The translations under genes and the position numbers were made by a program. The notes under the pieces are model-generated. The model did no database searches. It was not told the origin of the DNA and saw nothing but the letters and a program-made list of their open reading frames with translations. Below, piece by piece: positions 7,684 through 16,065 of a stretch of DNA of 64,000 nt; within the stretch, counting starts at the first letter, position 1, and the number at the start of each line of letters is the position of its first letter. This stretch comes from Bacteroidota bacterium (GTDB lineage Bacteria; Bacteroidota; Bacteroidia; Bacteroidales; Bacteroidaceae): positions 1 to 64,000 of the forward strand of contig JAFABG010000011.1 in assembly GCA_023426145.1 (NCBI GenBank), written 5' to 3'.

Positions 7684-10600
7684 ATGCAAAATTATTGTAT
7701 CGTCCAATTTCTTGGAGGATTAAAGTCTCTTAGACGAACCTTAAAGGAAATATCATTGGCTATGAAATTACTATTTATACTCCTAATTTGTTCAGCCGGA
7801 CTAGCATATGCGTCAGATGGATATGCACAAAAAACTTCTATTACTTTACGAGTTACCGATTGTACTATAGAAGAAGTGCTGCACAAGATTGAACGTGAAT
7901 CAGGATTCAGCTTTTTTATAAATAGCAAGAATCTTAACCTTAATCGCCGGGTATCGGTTTCAGCTTCCGAGAAGAATATTTTTCAGGTGTTGGAACAGGT
8001 CTTTGCAGGTACAAATGTCGAATATAAAATATTGGATAATAAGATTGTACTGACGGCTAAAGAAACGAAAGTAACTCAACAAAAAACAAAACCCGTTGCA
8101 GGTATGGTGAAAGACAAGAATGGCGAACCGCTGATTGGGGTCTCTATTATGGAGAAAGGAACCACTAACGGAACAGTGACCGATCTTGACGGAAACTATA
8201 CATTGACCCCACAGACTGCCAGCCCGGTATTATTATTCTCGTATGTGGGTTATCAGAAAAAGGAATTACCCGTCTCCGGTCCGGTATTGAATGTCACTTT
8301 GGAAGATGATTCGCAAGTGTTGAACGAAGTGGTGGTTACCGCTCTTGGTATTCGTAAAGAGGCGAAAGCACTGTCTTATAATGTCCAAGAAGTTTCTGCC
8401 AGTGAAATTGTCGGTGTCAAGGATGCCAATTTCGTAAATAGCTTGTCCGGTAAGATAGCAGGTGTTGTCATCAATTCCAGCTCATCCGGTATCGGTGGTG
8501 GAGCTAAGGTGGTGATGCGTGGTGCGAAATCTCTTTCCGGAAATAATAACGCCCTGTATGTAATCGATGGTATTCCGATGCCTTCGTTGGAAACAACACA
8601 ACCGGACGACTTTATGACCGGTATGGGTCAATCCGGTGACGGTGCTTCCATGATTAACCCCGAAGATATTGAAACTATGTCTGTGTTGAGTGGTGCTGCC
8701 GCTTCCGCACTATATGGTAGTGATGCCGCCAATGGTGTTATCATGATTACCACAAAGAAAGGATCGAAAGATAAGCTTCGTGTCAACTATGCCAATAATA
8801 CCTCATTCTTCAATCCGTTTGTAACTCCGGAATTTCAAAACACTTATGGTGCGACTACGGGAGAAATAAGAAGCTGGGGACAGAAATTGGGACAAGCCAG
8901 CAGTTACGACCCGTTGGACTTCTATCAGACTGGATGGAACGAAACTAACTCTTTGACCATCAGTAATGGTAATGAGAAGAACCAGATATTCCTTTCTATG
9001 GCTGCTACCAATGCGGCAGGTATTGTTCCGAACAATACGTTGGATCGCTACAATTTCACTATCCGTAATACGACTAGCATGCTCAATGATCGTCTGCGTC
9101 TCGACCTAAGCGCAAGCTATATGAATGTGCGTGAACAGAACATGGTGTCACAGGGACAGTATTTCAATCCGATTGTTCCTATCTATCTGATGTCGCCGAG
9201 CTATAGTTTGGAAATGCTTCAGCAGTTTGAAATGTACAACGAAGCCCGTAACTTCAAAACACAGTACTGGCCTTGGGGTAATCAGGGTATTGCCATGCAG
9301 AACCCCTATTGGATTGTCAATCGCGACAATTTTATCAATCACAAGAACCGTTTCCTCATGAGTGGAGGGTTGAGTTTCGAAATCATGAAAGGCATTACAT
9401 TAGGTGCGCGTGCCAAAATGGATTATACGTCGGCTCTGTACGAAAAGAAATACGCTGCATCTACCGATAATATTTTCTGCCAGAAATTTGGAGGATATTA
9501 TAAAGGTGATGCATCCACTCGTCAACTTTATGGCGATGTGATGCTGAATATCGACAAATATTTCGGCGACTTCTCACTGACCGCTACACTAGGTACCAGT
9601 ATTCAGGATGTCAACTACCAGTATTACGATGTGGGAGGTAGCTTGAATTCTGTGGCAGACGGATTTACAATGCTCAACCTGATGCAGTCTGCCGTGAAAT
9701 TCCAGCAGGATGGTTATCATGACCAGACGCAATCCATCTTTGCTACAGCACAGCTGGGTTGGAAGAGCAAACTCTACTTGGACGTAACAGGACGTGTTGA
9801 CTGGTCGTCTGCTTTGGCATGGACCGATACGAAGTCGGTTGCTTACCCGTCGGTGGGTGTTTCTGCTATCTTGACAGAGTTACTACCCATCAAGAACAAT
9901 GTGCTTACCTTCTTGAAGGTACGCGGCTCATACAGTGAGGTAGGTAATGCCCCTACACGCTACATCGCTTATCAGACTTACCCATACGAATCGGCTTCTC
10001 CCGTCACAGCCACCACATATCCCAATACGGATATCAAGCCGGAGCGTACCAAGGCTTGGGAAGTCGGTTTGCAATCTCATCTTTGGAATGATAGATTGGA
10101 ACTGAACGTTTCTCTCTATAAGACATCTACTTACAACCAATTATTCAACCCATCGATTTCCGCTTCTTCCGGTTATTCTTCTATTTATATCAATGGCGGA
10201 CAGGTGGATAACAAGGGCATCGAAGCAAGCCTGACATTAAACCAGCCGCTCGGACCGGTACAATGGAACTCTACCTTTACTTATACCATCAATCGCAATA
10301 AGATTAAAAAACTGTTGAAACCGACTACTTTATCAAGTGGAGAAGTTGTCAAACAGGATATGATGGATTTGGGCGGATTGGAAATTGTGAATTCGCGTCT
10401 CTTTGAAGGTGGCTCTATTGGTGACTTGTACGTGACTGCACTTCGCACCGACTCCCATGGATATATTGACGTAGACTATGTCAACAATACAGTAGCTATA
10501 GACAACAAGGCGGGCGAACGTCAGGATGGATGGATTTATGCCGGTAACTCGCAAGCTAAGTATATGATGGGATGGCGCAACTCATTCTCATGGAAGGGTT

Positions 10601-11046
10601 TGACATTGAGTTGTCTGGTTAATGCACGTATTGGTGGTATTGTTGTCTCACAGACACAGGCGATGATGGACGCTTACGGTGTTTCCACAGCTACTGCCGA
10701 GGCACGTGACTTGGGCTATGTGCTGATTGACGGTTATAAAGTACCCGCTGTACAGAAGTATTATAGTACTGTAGGAAGTGGTGTCGGCTCTATGTATGTT
10801 TATAGTGCGACAAACGTTCGCCTTGCAGAGTTGTCTCTCGGTTATAATATCCCTGTTCAGAAGTGGGTTCCTTGGATACAGGGCATGAATGTAGCCTTCA
10901 CGGGACGTAACCTGCTAATGTTCTATTGCAAAGCTCCTTTCGACCCTGAACTGACGGCAAGTACAGGCACGCATTTCAGCGGAATGGACTACTTTATGTT
11001 GCCGAGCTTACGCAATTTAGGTTTCTCTGTTAAACTCAATTTCTAA
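7684..11046 (+). CDS. SusC/RagA TonB-dependent receptor with STN signalling domain
   Basis: This 1120-residue outer-membrane transporter begins, after its signal sequence, with an STN domain (about residues 50-130, VTDCTIEEVLHKIERESGFSF), which signals through FecR. A carboxypeptidase-regulatory-like domain follows (about 138-210, AGMVKDKNGEPLIGVSIMEKG), then a SusC-type plug (KIAGVVINSS to DAANGVIMITTKKG) and a 22-strand barrel ending in a hydrophobic strand (LGFSVKLNF). It works with the SusD lipoprotein 12 bp downstream to import a bound oligosaccharide. ATG at 7684 gives a long N-terminal extension; ATG at 7762 (MKLLFILLICSAG) would give an ordinary signal peptide and is an alternative start. 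Confidence 0.93.
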   Translation: MQNYCIVQFLGGLKSLRRTLKEISLAMKLLFILLICSAGLAYASDGYAQKTSITLRVTDCTIEEVLHKIERESGFSFFINSKNLNLNRRVSVSASEKNIFQVLEQVFAGTNVEYKILDNKIVLTAKETKVTQQKTKPVAGMVKDKNGEPLIGVSIMEKGTTNGTVTDLDGNYTLTPQTASPVLLFSYVGYQKKELPVSGPVLNVTLEDDSQVLNEVVVTALGIRKEAKALSYNVQEVSASEIVGVKDANFVNSLSGKIAGVVINSSSSGIGGGAKVVMRGAKSLSGNNNALYVIDGIPMPSLETTQPDDFMTGMGQSGDGASMINPEDIETMSVLSGAAASALYGSDAANGVIMITTKKGSKDKLRVNYANNTSFFNPFVTPEFQNTYGATTGEIRSWGQKLGQASSYDPLDFYQTGWNETNSLTISNGNEKNQIFLSMAATNAAGIVPNNTLDRYNFTIRNTTSMLNDRLRLDLSASYMNVREQNMVSQGQYFNPIVPIYLMSPSYSLEMLQQFEMYNEARNFKTQYWPWGNQGIAMQNPYWIVNRDNFINHKNRFLMSGGLSFEIMKGITLGARAKMDYTSALYEKKYAASTDNIFCQKFGGYYKGDASTRQLYGDVMLNIDKYFGDFSLTATLGTSIQDVNYQYYDVGGSLNSVADGFTMLNLMQSAVKFQQDGYHDQTQSIFATAQLGWKSKLYLDVTGRVDWSSALAWTDTKSVAYPSVGVSAILTELLPIKNNVLTFLKVRGSYSEVGNAPTRYIAYQTYPYESASPVTATTYPNTDIKPERTKAWEVGLQSHLWNDRLELNVSLYKTSTYNQLFNPSISASSGYSSIYINGGQVDNKGIEASLTLNQPLGPVQWNSTFTYTINRNKIKKLLKPTTLSSGEVVKQDMMDLGGLEIVNSRLFEGGSIGDLYVTALRTDSHGYIDVDYVNNTVAIDNKAGERQDGWIYAGNSQAKYMMGWRNSFSWKGLTLSCLVNARIGGIVVSQTQAMMDAYGVSTATAEARDLGYVLIDGYKVPAVQKYYSTVGSGVGSMYVYSATNVRLAELSLGYNIPVQKWVPWIQGMNVAFTGRNLLMFYCKAPFDPELTASTGTHFSGMDYFMLPSLRNLGFSVKLNF

Positions 11047-11058
11047 AGAATCGATAAG

Positions 11059-12660
11059 ATGAAACATATATTAAAATGCATGAAAGTGTTCAATGGTGTG
11101 TTGCTTGCCGGAGGCTTGTTGTTTACCGCTTGTACCGACCATTATGAAAGTTGGAATATCAATCCGAATGAAGTAACTCCCGAGCAGATGGAACGCGATA
11201 ATCTCCTGACGGGAGCCTATTTCACGCAGATGGAAAGAGGTATTTTCGTAGTAGGTAAAGACAAAGGTGGTTTGTTTGAGGAGACTCAAATGCTGACCGG
11301 TGATATTTTTGCCAGCTACTGTGCTCCTATTAAAACATGGAACTATGCCGGAGAGCAGGACAACGATTGTTACAAACTCTATCCGCAGTGGTACAACTCT
11401 CCGTTTAGCACCGCTTACACAGAGGTGATGCAGCCATGGCGGAAAGTAGTGGATTGTACTAGTGAGACATCACCCGCACGTGCTATGGCCACTATTGTCA
11501 AGGTGTTCGGCATGAGCCGTATTACGGACAAGTATGGTCCCATCCCTTATTCAAAGTTTGGTACTGGTATTCAAGTGGCCTACGATAGTCAAAAGGATGT
11601 ATATGATCGTTTCTTTGAAGAATTGGAAAATGCCATTGAGGTGCTCACCAGCTACAATAGCCGTACTTCCGAACCTTATCTGGAAGACTATGACTATATT
11701 TATAATGGTAATGTGGCGAATTGGATTAAGTTTGCCAATTCTCTCCGTCTCCGTCTGGCAATGCGTATTTCTTATGTAGATCAGACAAAGGCCCAGACGG
11801 AAGCTAAAGCAGCAATAGACCATAGTATCGGGCTGATGACTTCCGTTAGTGACAATGCCATTTTGAAACAGTCTGTATCCTTTTCTTTCATCAATGAATG
11901 GTGGGAAGCATATGAAAGTTTCAATGATTTTCGAATGAGTGCTACTATGGATTGCTATTTGAAAGGCTTACAGGATCCACGTTTGGCTGCTTACTTCAAA
12001 GTTGCTAAGAAAGATGGCGAATATCACGGAGTCCGTAACGGGCAAACCAGTCGTAGTCAGGGCACTTTGTCTGAAGCAGCGTCTAGTATGAATATAGGAC
12101 AGGCTAGCTCTATCCTGTGGATGGATGCAGCTGAAACATATTTCCTTTTGGCTGAAGCTAAACTGCGTTTAAACTTGGGAGATAAAACTGTGAAGGAATA
12201 TTACGAAGAAGGTGTGAAGACCTCTTTTTCTTCCAAAGGTGCTTCCGGTGCGGATAGTTATCTTGATAATGATGTAAATGTACCATCAACTTCATTCATT
12301 GATCCGACAAACGGACGTAATACCGATGTGAGTCGTATGGTTTCTAATTTGACCGTGAAGTGGGATGAATCGGTTTCTGATGATAAGAAACTCGAGCGCA
12401 TTATGGTGCAGAAATGGATTGCTCTTTTCCCGGACGGACAGGAAGCATGGAGTGAGATGCGGCGTACCGGCTATCCCGGTATTGTGACTATCAGTACAAA
12501 CGCTTCCGGTGGAGAAGTTGCCACCGGAGAACTCATCAGTCGTTTGAAGTTTCCTACAAAGGAATATTCAGACAATGGCGAGAACACACAAGCTGCTGTT
12601 TCCCTGTTGAACGGTACGGATATTGCTGGCACACGTCTTTGGTGGGATGTGAAAAGGTAA
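11059..12660 (+). CDS. SusD/RagB-type glycan-binding lipoprotein
   Basis: This 533-residue lipoprotein has a lipobox (GLLFTAC) and the SusD-like fold signature of helices, including MATIVKVFGMSRITDKYGPIPYSKF and ETYFLLAEAKLRLN. It closes as a lid over the SusC barrel and captures the substrate. It starts 12 bp after SusC and is certainly in the same transcript. The sequence looks most like the SusD-like_2 branch. The ligand cannot be read from the sequence, but the GH18 gene next door suggests N-glycan-like or GlcNAc-containing glycans. Confidence 0.92.
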   Translation: MKHILKCMKVFNGVLLAGGLLFTACTDHYESWNINPNEVTPEQMERDNLLTGAYFTQMERGIFVVGKDKGGLFEETQMLTGDIFASYCAPIKTWNYAGEQDNDCYKLYPQWYNSPFSTAYTEVMQPWRKVVDCTSETSPARAMATIVKVFGMSRITDKYGPIPYSKFGTGIQVAYDSQKDVYDRFFEELENAIEVLTSYNSRTSEPYLEDYDYIYNGNVANWIKFANSLRLRLAMRISYVDQTKAQTEAKAAIDHSIGLMTSVSDNAILKQSVSFSFINEWWEAYESFNDFRMSATMDCYLKGLQDPRLAAYFKVAKKDGEYHGVRNGQTSRSQGTLSEAASSMNIGQASSILWMDAAETYFLLAEAKLRLNLGDKTVKEYYEEGVKTSFSSKGASGADSYLDNDVNVPSTSFIDPTNGRNTDVSRMVSNLTVKWDESVSDDKKLERIMVQKWIALFPDGQEAWSEMRRTGYPGIVTISTNASGGEVATGELISRLKFPTKEYSDNGENTQAAVSLLNGTDIAGTRLWWDVKR

Positions 12661-12702
12661 TCAGATATATAATGTAGAACAATCTAACTAAGTAATCAGA
12701 AT

Positions 12703-13716
12703 ATGAAAACAATGAAATACATATTGGCCGCACTGACTGTAGGCGGTATGATGGCCTCATGTAATACAGACATTGAGTCGTTGACTATTCAGCGGCCGCT
12801 GACTTACGACGACCAGTACTACCAGAACTTACGCGACTACAAAGAAAGCGATCACGAAATAGCTTTCGGATGGTTTGCGCAGTATGGAGCGCAGAACTCT
12901 GCTGCTGTCCGTTTTATGGGATTACCTGACAGCCTTGATATTTGCTCTATGTGGGGTGGTATTCCGGCAACAGAAAATACAGAAATCTGGGAAGAAATCC
13001 GCTTTGTACAAAAAGTGAAAGGAACCAAGATGCTTTGTGTGGCAATCACCCGTATCGATGCGGAAACAGATGACCATGCTTTCAAGCAGGCTTATAATGA
13101 AGCGAAGGCAATGCCGAGTGGCGAAGAACGGACTGCCGCACTTAATCGTTCTTTTGAAATGTATGCCGAATATTTCCTCGATCAGGTATTTCTGAACGAT
13201 CTCGACGGTTTTGATGCGGACTATGAGCCGGAAGGTGACTTCTTGAGTGGCTCTAATTTTGAATATTTCTACAAACACATGGCAAAATACATGGGACCGA
13301 ATCCGGACATTACCAGAGAAGAACGTTTACAGCTCATCGAAGAACGTTATGGTAAGGAGATTGCTTCGCGGGAAGGTATCTGTGATAAAATGCTCAATAT
13401 CGACCAGACCAGTACCAGCATGACCAGCCTTATCCCATATAGTAACTATTGCTTTCTTCAGGCTTATGGCGGTGGTACGGGAGCAGGCGGATGGCCTGAT
13501 GAAAAAGTGGTGTACTGTTGCAATATGGGTGATAACTGGCAGGGAGATATGCAGTCTATGTACAACCAGGCACGCTACAAGCCGACGAATGGAAAACGTA
13601 AAGGAGGCTTTGGCGCATTCTTTATCCATCGTGACTATAATGTACATGAATACAATCCTGAACCTTATTACCGGTTCCGCCAGTGTATTCAAATACAGAA
13701 TCCGGCTATCCATTAA
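12703..13716 (+). CDS. GH18-family lipoprotein, probable endo-beta-N-acetylglucosaminidase
   Basis: This 337-residue lipoprotein has a lipobox (MMASC). It carries the GH18 catalytic motif DGFDADYE at residues 168-175, with the proton-donor Glu (E175) and the assisting Asp (D173) both intact. It resembles the single-domain GH18 proteins found beside SusC/SusD in Bacteroides N-glycan loci, some of which release N-glycans and some of which only bind them. Because the key acids are kept, activity is plausible. The gene is shorter than multi-domain endoglycosidases and has no separate binding module; the next two genes may supply that. Confidence 0.82.
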   Translation: MKTMKYILAALTVGGMMASCNTDIESLTIQRPLTYDDQYYQNLRDYKESDHEIAFGWFAQYGAQNSAAVRFMGLPDSLDICSMWGGIPATENTEIWEEIRFVQKVKGTKMLCVAITRIDAETDDHAFKQAYNEAKAMPSGEERTAALNRSFEMYAEYFLDQVFLNDLDGFDADYEPEGDFLSGSNFEYFYKHMAKYMGPNPDITREERLQLIEERYGKEIASREGICDKMLNIDQTSTSMTSLIPYSNYCFLQAYGGGTGAGGWPDEKVVYCCNMGDNWQGDMQSMYNQARYKPTNGKRKGGFGAFFIHRDYNVHEYNPEPYYRFRQCIQIQNPAIH

Positions 13717-13735
13717 TTAACCTTTTAATGAAAAG

Positions 13736-14713
13736 ATGACAATGAAAAGTAGAAAGAATCTATTTTATATAGGAATGTTCGCCCTCTGTTCCATCGGCTT
13801 TGCAGCTTGTGATGATGAGGAGACTTACGATGTCTATGGTGATTCATTTAACCGGGTGTATATATATGATAACTCCAAGACATACAAGATTGTACAGACT
13901 CCTATTAGTACAGTCAGCAATGTAGACTTTAAATGGCCGGCAAAATGTTCGCAGAAAGCGAGCGGAACTATAAAAGCTACGGTTGTAGTGGATAACTCTC
14001 TGATTGCTGCCTATAATGAAGAGCATGGCACCGTGTTTGAAGCTATGCCCGCCGAAGCCATCGTGCTGGAAAATGCCGAGATGACTATCCCTGCCGGGAA
14101 AATGGTAGTTGCTGACACAGTGCGCGTAAAACTGACGGATGACGCTAATGTGCTTTCTACGCTTAAGAGCGAAAAAGGATACATTATTCCTTTGCGTTTA
14201 GTGTCTGCAGAAGGACCTAATACACTGTTGAGTACCAATATGGTAGCACCTTCTTTCCTGACCGTTACCGTGACGGAGGACAATGTAAATCATGAGGCTA
14301 CTGAAGCCGACATTACAGGTACATTAGTAGCAGATCAGGCGGGATGGAGCGTTAATGTGTTAAGTGGTAGCGGATCAAACCTCGACAGATGGTTCGATGG
14401 AAATCCGCAATCTACAGCTTCTATTTCCGATTGGTCGAATTATAAGGCATCTTTTACTGTGGATATGGGGAAATCTTACACCTTTGGTGCTATCGTGGCA
14501 TACAGGGGTACTTCTTGGGGAGAATATAATTCCATCAGTGCCGGAACAAAGATCAGCACCAGCGATGACGGTACGAACTTCAAGAGTGCTGGAGAAGTGA
14601 CCGGCAGTTCTAAATTCATCGTATTTTATGCACCGTTGACTGCACGTTATATTCGTGTGGAAACAACCTCTTATTCTGTGAACTGTGGTGTATTTAATGT
14701 TTATGCAAAATAA
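13736..14713 (+). CDS. DUF1735-type lipoprotein with F5/8 type C domain
   Basis: This 325-residue lipoprotein has a lipobox (GFAAC) followed by DDEE, a strong surface-export signal. Residues about 40-180 look like the DUF1735 (BT_3987 N-terminal type) Ig-like domain. Residues about 185-325 look like a discoidin/F5-8C carbohydrate-binding domain (WFDGNPQSTASISDWSNYKASFTVDMGKSYTFG to ARYIRVET). It is probably a surface glycan-binding protein for the upstream SusC/SusD. A second ATG two codons in (13742) is an equally likely start. Confidence 0.8.
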   Translation: MTMKSRKNLFYIGMFALCSIGFAACDDEETYDVYGDSFNRVYIYDNSKTYKIVQTPISTVSNVDFKWPAKCSQKASGTIKATVVVDNSLIAAYNEEHGTVFEAMPAEAIVLENAEMTIPAGKMVVADTVRVKLTDDANVLSTLKSEKGYIIPLRLVSAEGPNTLLSTNMVAPSFLTVTVTEDNVNHEATEADITGTLVADQAGWSVNVLSGSGSNLDRWFDGNPQSTASISDWSNYKASFTVDMGKSYTFGAIVAYRGTSWGEYNSISAGTKISTSDDGTNFKSAGEVTGSSKFIVFYAPLTARYIRVETTSYSVNCGVFNVYAK

Positions 14714-14724
14714 TAATTAAGACT

Positions 14725-15939
14725 ATGAAGAAATATACACTTTTATCTTTATTGGCTTTGTTGCTCTGTGTTTCAGGTTGCAAGACCGAACCGGATTACA
14801 GTGATGCTGTATATATGACCGGTACACTGACTTCGTCGAACGTGAAATTCCTGGTAGATGGACAGTCCACTTTAGGATTGACCGTGACTTCCACCGATAA
14901 AGCAGAAGCCGATGTGACGGTAGGCGTACAGGTAGCTCCTCAATTACTGGAATCTTTCAATGCCTCTACCGGACGCAACTGCCAAATGCCACCCGAAGGC
15001 AGTTATAGTTTTGAAGCAGGTGATGTGATTATTCCTGCCGGATCAAACCAGTCTACACAAATCAAGGTAACTGCTGATGCAGATAAATTGCAGGAAGGTG
15101 TTTCCTACTGCCTTCCCGTATCTATCACTTCCGTATCGAACAGTGATCTGAAGGTGATGGAAAGTTCCCGTACGGCTTATGTTATGCTCACTAAAGTGAT
15201 TGAAATCAAAGCTGCTTACCTGGCACGTCGGGGATATTTCAATATTCCTTCGTTCGGCGATCAGGAAAAAAGTCCGGTGAAAGCACTCGGACAGATGACA
15301 TTAGAAATGAAGGTGCTTCCTGTATCCTTCCCTGTCGGTTCTGAAAGAAGTGCTAATGGTATCAGCTCATTGTGCGGATGCGAAGAAAACTTCCTCTTCC
15401 GTTTTGGTGACGGTGCCGGTAATCCTGTGAATAAATTGCAGTTCGTGAAAGGCTCTATCGGTTCGGCTTCACATCCCGACAAGAAAGACCATTATGAATC
15501 GTGGGTAGAGAAAGAGTTTCCTACAGGGCATTGGTTGCACTTTGCTGCCGTATATGACGGTCAGTATTTACGTCTTTATTTGGATGGTGAGCAGATTCAC
15601 TTCGTAGAAACTAAGAATGGCGGAACCATTAACTTGAGTATGGCTTATGATGGTCATACTTGGAATGACGCGTTCTCCATCGGTCGTTCAGCCGGTAATG
15701 CTCGTTTCTTTGATGGTTACATTAGCGAATGTCGTGTGTGGAACGTAGCGCGTACATCCGCACAGATTGAAGATGGCGTTTGTTATGTAGACCCAACCAG
15801 TGAAGGACTCGTAGCCTACTGGCGTTTTGACGGTGAAACGCAGGATGATGGTTCGGTGCTTGATATGACAGGTCATGGCCATAATGCAGTGCCCGGTGGA
15901 GTTATCACCTACGTAGACAACCAGAAATGTCCGTTCTAA
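14725..15939 (+). CDS. DUF1735-type lipoprotein with LamG domain
   Basis: This 404-residue lipoprotein (lipobox CVSGC) combines an N-terminal DUF1735-like domain (about 25-155) with a concanavalin-A-like LamG_3 domain (about 180-395; WLHFAAVYDGQYLRLYLDGEQIHF, SIGRSAGNARFFDGYISECRVWNVARTSAQI). It starts 11 bp after the preceding gene. Like that gene it is best read as a surface glycan-binding protein. LamG domains of this kind can also occur in enzymes, but no catalytic motif is visible here. Confidence 0.82.
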   Translation: MKKYTLLSLLALLLCVSGCKTEPDYSDAVYMTGTLTSSNVKFLVDGQSTLGLTVTSTDKAEADVTVGVQVAPQLLESFNASTGRNCQMPPEGSYSFEAGDVIIPAGSNQSTQIKVTADADKLQEGVSYCLPVSITSVSNSDLKVMESSRTAYVMLTKVIEIKAAYLARRGYFNIPSFGDQEKSPVKALGQMTLEMKVLPVSFPVGSERSANGISSLCGCEENFLFRFGDGAGNPVNKLQFVKGSIGSASHPDKKDHYESWVEKEFPTGHWLHFAAVYDGQYLRLYLDGEQIHFVETKNGGTINLSMAYDGHTWNDAFSIGRSAGNARFFDGYISECRVWNVARTSAQIEDGVCYVDPTSEGLVAYWRFDGETQDDGSVLDMTGHGHNAVPGGVITYVDNQKCPF

Positions 15940-15973
15940 AAGAGGTAAAATAGAGGTTGTTCTTTAGTATGAT

Positions 15974-16036
15974 GAGGTCTGCTGTCGAATCGGTTTTGCG
16001 CAAAGCATTACGGGGAGATGGCAGACTTCTCTTTTT
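15974..16036 (+). terminator. Possible terminator before the GH3 gene
   Basis: Arms gaggtctgc (15974-15982) and gcagacttctc (16021-16031) pair with a two-base bulge, followed by five T. It may reduce read-through into the GH3 gene. Confidence 0.4.
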
Positions 16037-16065
16037 AATATCTTATTCGTTTATAAAAAATAGTT